Source: Aquimarina sediminis
GTDB lineage: Bacteria > Bacteroidota > Bacteroidia > Flavobacteriales > Flavobacteriaceae
Length of the DNA stretch: 64,000 bases
NCBI RefSeq assembly: GCF_002895435.1
Contig: NZ_POYJ01000001.1
Location: forward strand, 1-64,000
Reading direction: 5' to 3'
Position 1 is the first letter of the stretch, and the number at the start of each line of letters is the position of its first letter. Shown one piece after another: positions 63,214 to 64,000 of this stretch. Below the pieces are notes generated by a model, which worked only from the letters and a program-made list of their open reading frames with translations, had not been told where the DNA came from and ran no database searches. Both the position numbers and the translations under genes were made by a program.

Positions 63214-64000
63214 ATGAAAAAATTAATGCTCTTATTACTGCTGGCTATTCCTGTCATAGGATATAGTCAAATACCATCATACTATGATGATGTAGACCTT
63301 ACTTTATCAGGAACATCCTTACAGACCGAACTAAGTACAAAAGTTACTAATACGCATACCACTTTTCTTAGCTATACTCCGGGGGTTTGGGAGGCACTAA
63401 AACAAACAGATTTACAGCCTTCTAATTCATCAAAGGTTGTCCTTATATATGGATATAATGATACAGATGGTAACACTACAACAGATAGAACCAGAGGGGT
63501 TAACAATAATGGAGGAGGATCTACAGATTGGAATAGGGAGCATGTCTATCCAAAATCTCTGGGGAATCCAAACCTTGGCACATCTGGACCTGGAGCAGAT
63601 GCACATCATTTGCGCCCAGCTGATGTGCAGCGCAATTCATCAAGAGGAAATAGAAAATTTGCCGATGGTTCTGGAAACTCTGGTAGTACATCACAGGGAC
63701 ATTGGTATCCTGGTGATGAGTGGAAAGGAGATGTAGCCCGTATGATGATGTATATGTATATTAGATACGGTAACCGTTGTTTACCTAAGAATGTAGGAGT
63801 AGGAGCCTCTGCGTCTAGTGATAGTAATATGTTACAAGTATTTCTTGAATGGAATGCTGAAGATCCTGTTTCTCAATTAGAACTACAGCGTAACCCAATT
63901 CTCGAAAACCTACAAGGTAATAGAAATCCGTTTATAGACAATCCGGCATTTGCAACACAAATATGGGGAGGACCACAAGCAGAAGATAGATTCGGAAATA
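63214..64000 (+). CDS. endonuclease I family secreted nuclease, cut by the window end
   Basis: At least 262 residues, with no stop before the window ends. It starts at ATG 63214 with a signal peptide (MKKLMLLLLLAIPVIGYSQ). The EndA/NucM nuclease motifs are clear: STDWNREHVYPKSLG with the catalytic histidine region, ADAHHLRPADVQRNSSRGNRKF, and WYPGDEWKGDVARMMMYMYIRYG. This family cuts DNA non-specifically outside the cell, often for nutrient recovery. Bacteroidetes members often carry C-terminal sorting domains, which would lie to the right. Confidence 0.9.
   Translation, partial: MKKLMLLLLLAIPVIGYSQIPSYYDDVDLTLSGTSLQTELSTKVTNTHTTFLSYTPGVWEALKQTDLQPSNSSKVVLIYGYNDTDGNTTTDRTRGVNNNGGGSTDWNREHVYPKSLGNPNLGTSGPGADAHHLRPADVQRNSSRGNRKFADGSGNSGSTSQGHWYPGDEWKGDVARMMMYMYIRYGNRCLPKNVGVGASASSDSNMLQVFLEWNAEDPVSQLELQRNPILENLQGNRNPFIDNPAFATQIWGGPQAEDRFGN

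Noticed and set aside
63042..63266. A 74-codon plus-strand frame before the endonuclease gene
   Set aside because: It overlaps the clear endonuclease I signal peptide in another frame and has no recognisable domain.
63437..63736. A 99-codon frame within the endonuclease gene
   Set aside because: The endonuclease frame carries conserved catalytic motifs through the same bases.

Overview
The window looks like chromosome from a marine member of the Flavobacteriaceae, broadly Aquimarina-like. The evidence is low GC, many SusC/FecA-style TonB receptors, short lipoproteins with S-C lipoboxes followed by acidic residues, few Shine-Dalgarno sequences, promoter boxes of the Bacteroidetes TAnnTTTG type, and families almost confined to this phylum (DUF6048/DUF6452, DUF6768, CCC-motif membrane proteins, a 6S RNA of the flavobacterial type). 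The genus is inference. No transposase, prophage or CRISPR array was seen.

Layout. 1-140 is the 3' part of a 5S rRNA and its terminator. 191-5486 carries a TPR hybrid histidine kinase facing a LytS-like kinase and LytTR regulator pair. 5779-11753 is a run of exported proteins: two cadherin-repeat lipoproteins and several unrecognised secreted proteins. 11874-19668 holds housekeeping genes: a DUF4268 protein, a ZIP transporter, RNA/SAM methyltransferases, merC with a palindromic operator, the DUF6452-DUF6048 pair, rlmD, and an ECF sigma factor with a DUF6768 partner. 19790-26972 contains ornithine aminotransferase, a duplicated cluster of tiny membrane proteins (DUF2752, CCC-motif, CD225), an Smr protein, two paralogous lipoproteins and a cysteine desulfurase.

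27202-33484 is an apparent metal-uptake operon: DUF4856 lipoprotein, imelysin-like lipoprotein, HTTM membrane protein and TonB receptor. 33637-35460 has an exported DJ-1/PfpI protein, a small lipoprotein and a repeat-rich, structured noncoding stretch. 35546-42125 holds a second TonB receptor, an M23 peptidase and a divergent galactofuranose pair (galactofuranosyltransferase and glf). 42215-44587 is zapB-like, zapA, 6S RNA and rny. 45284-54838 contains clpC, gyrA, a TPR protein and pheT. 55082-62076 has small exported proteins, a TlpA-like lipoprotein, a DUF2911 protein and the pta-ackA acetate pathway. 62147-62874 carries three paralogous six-cysteine peptides with bacteriocin-type leaders, and the window ends inside an endonuclease I gene.

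The observations most worth following are the three leader-peptide precursors with an invariant cysteine spacing and no maturation genes in view; the structured, repeat-rich region at 34525-35453; the phased direct repeats near the LytTR regulator; the palindrome at the merC promoter; and the duplicated DUF2752/CCC cluster.
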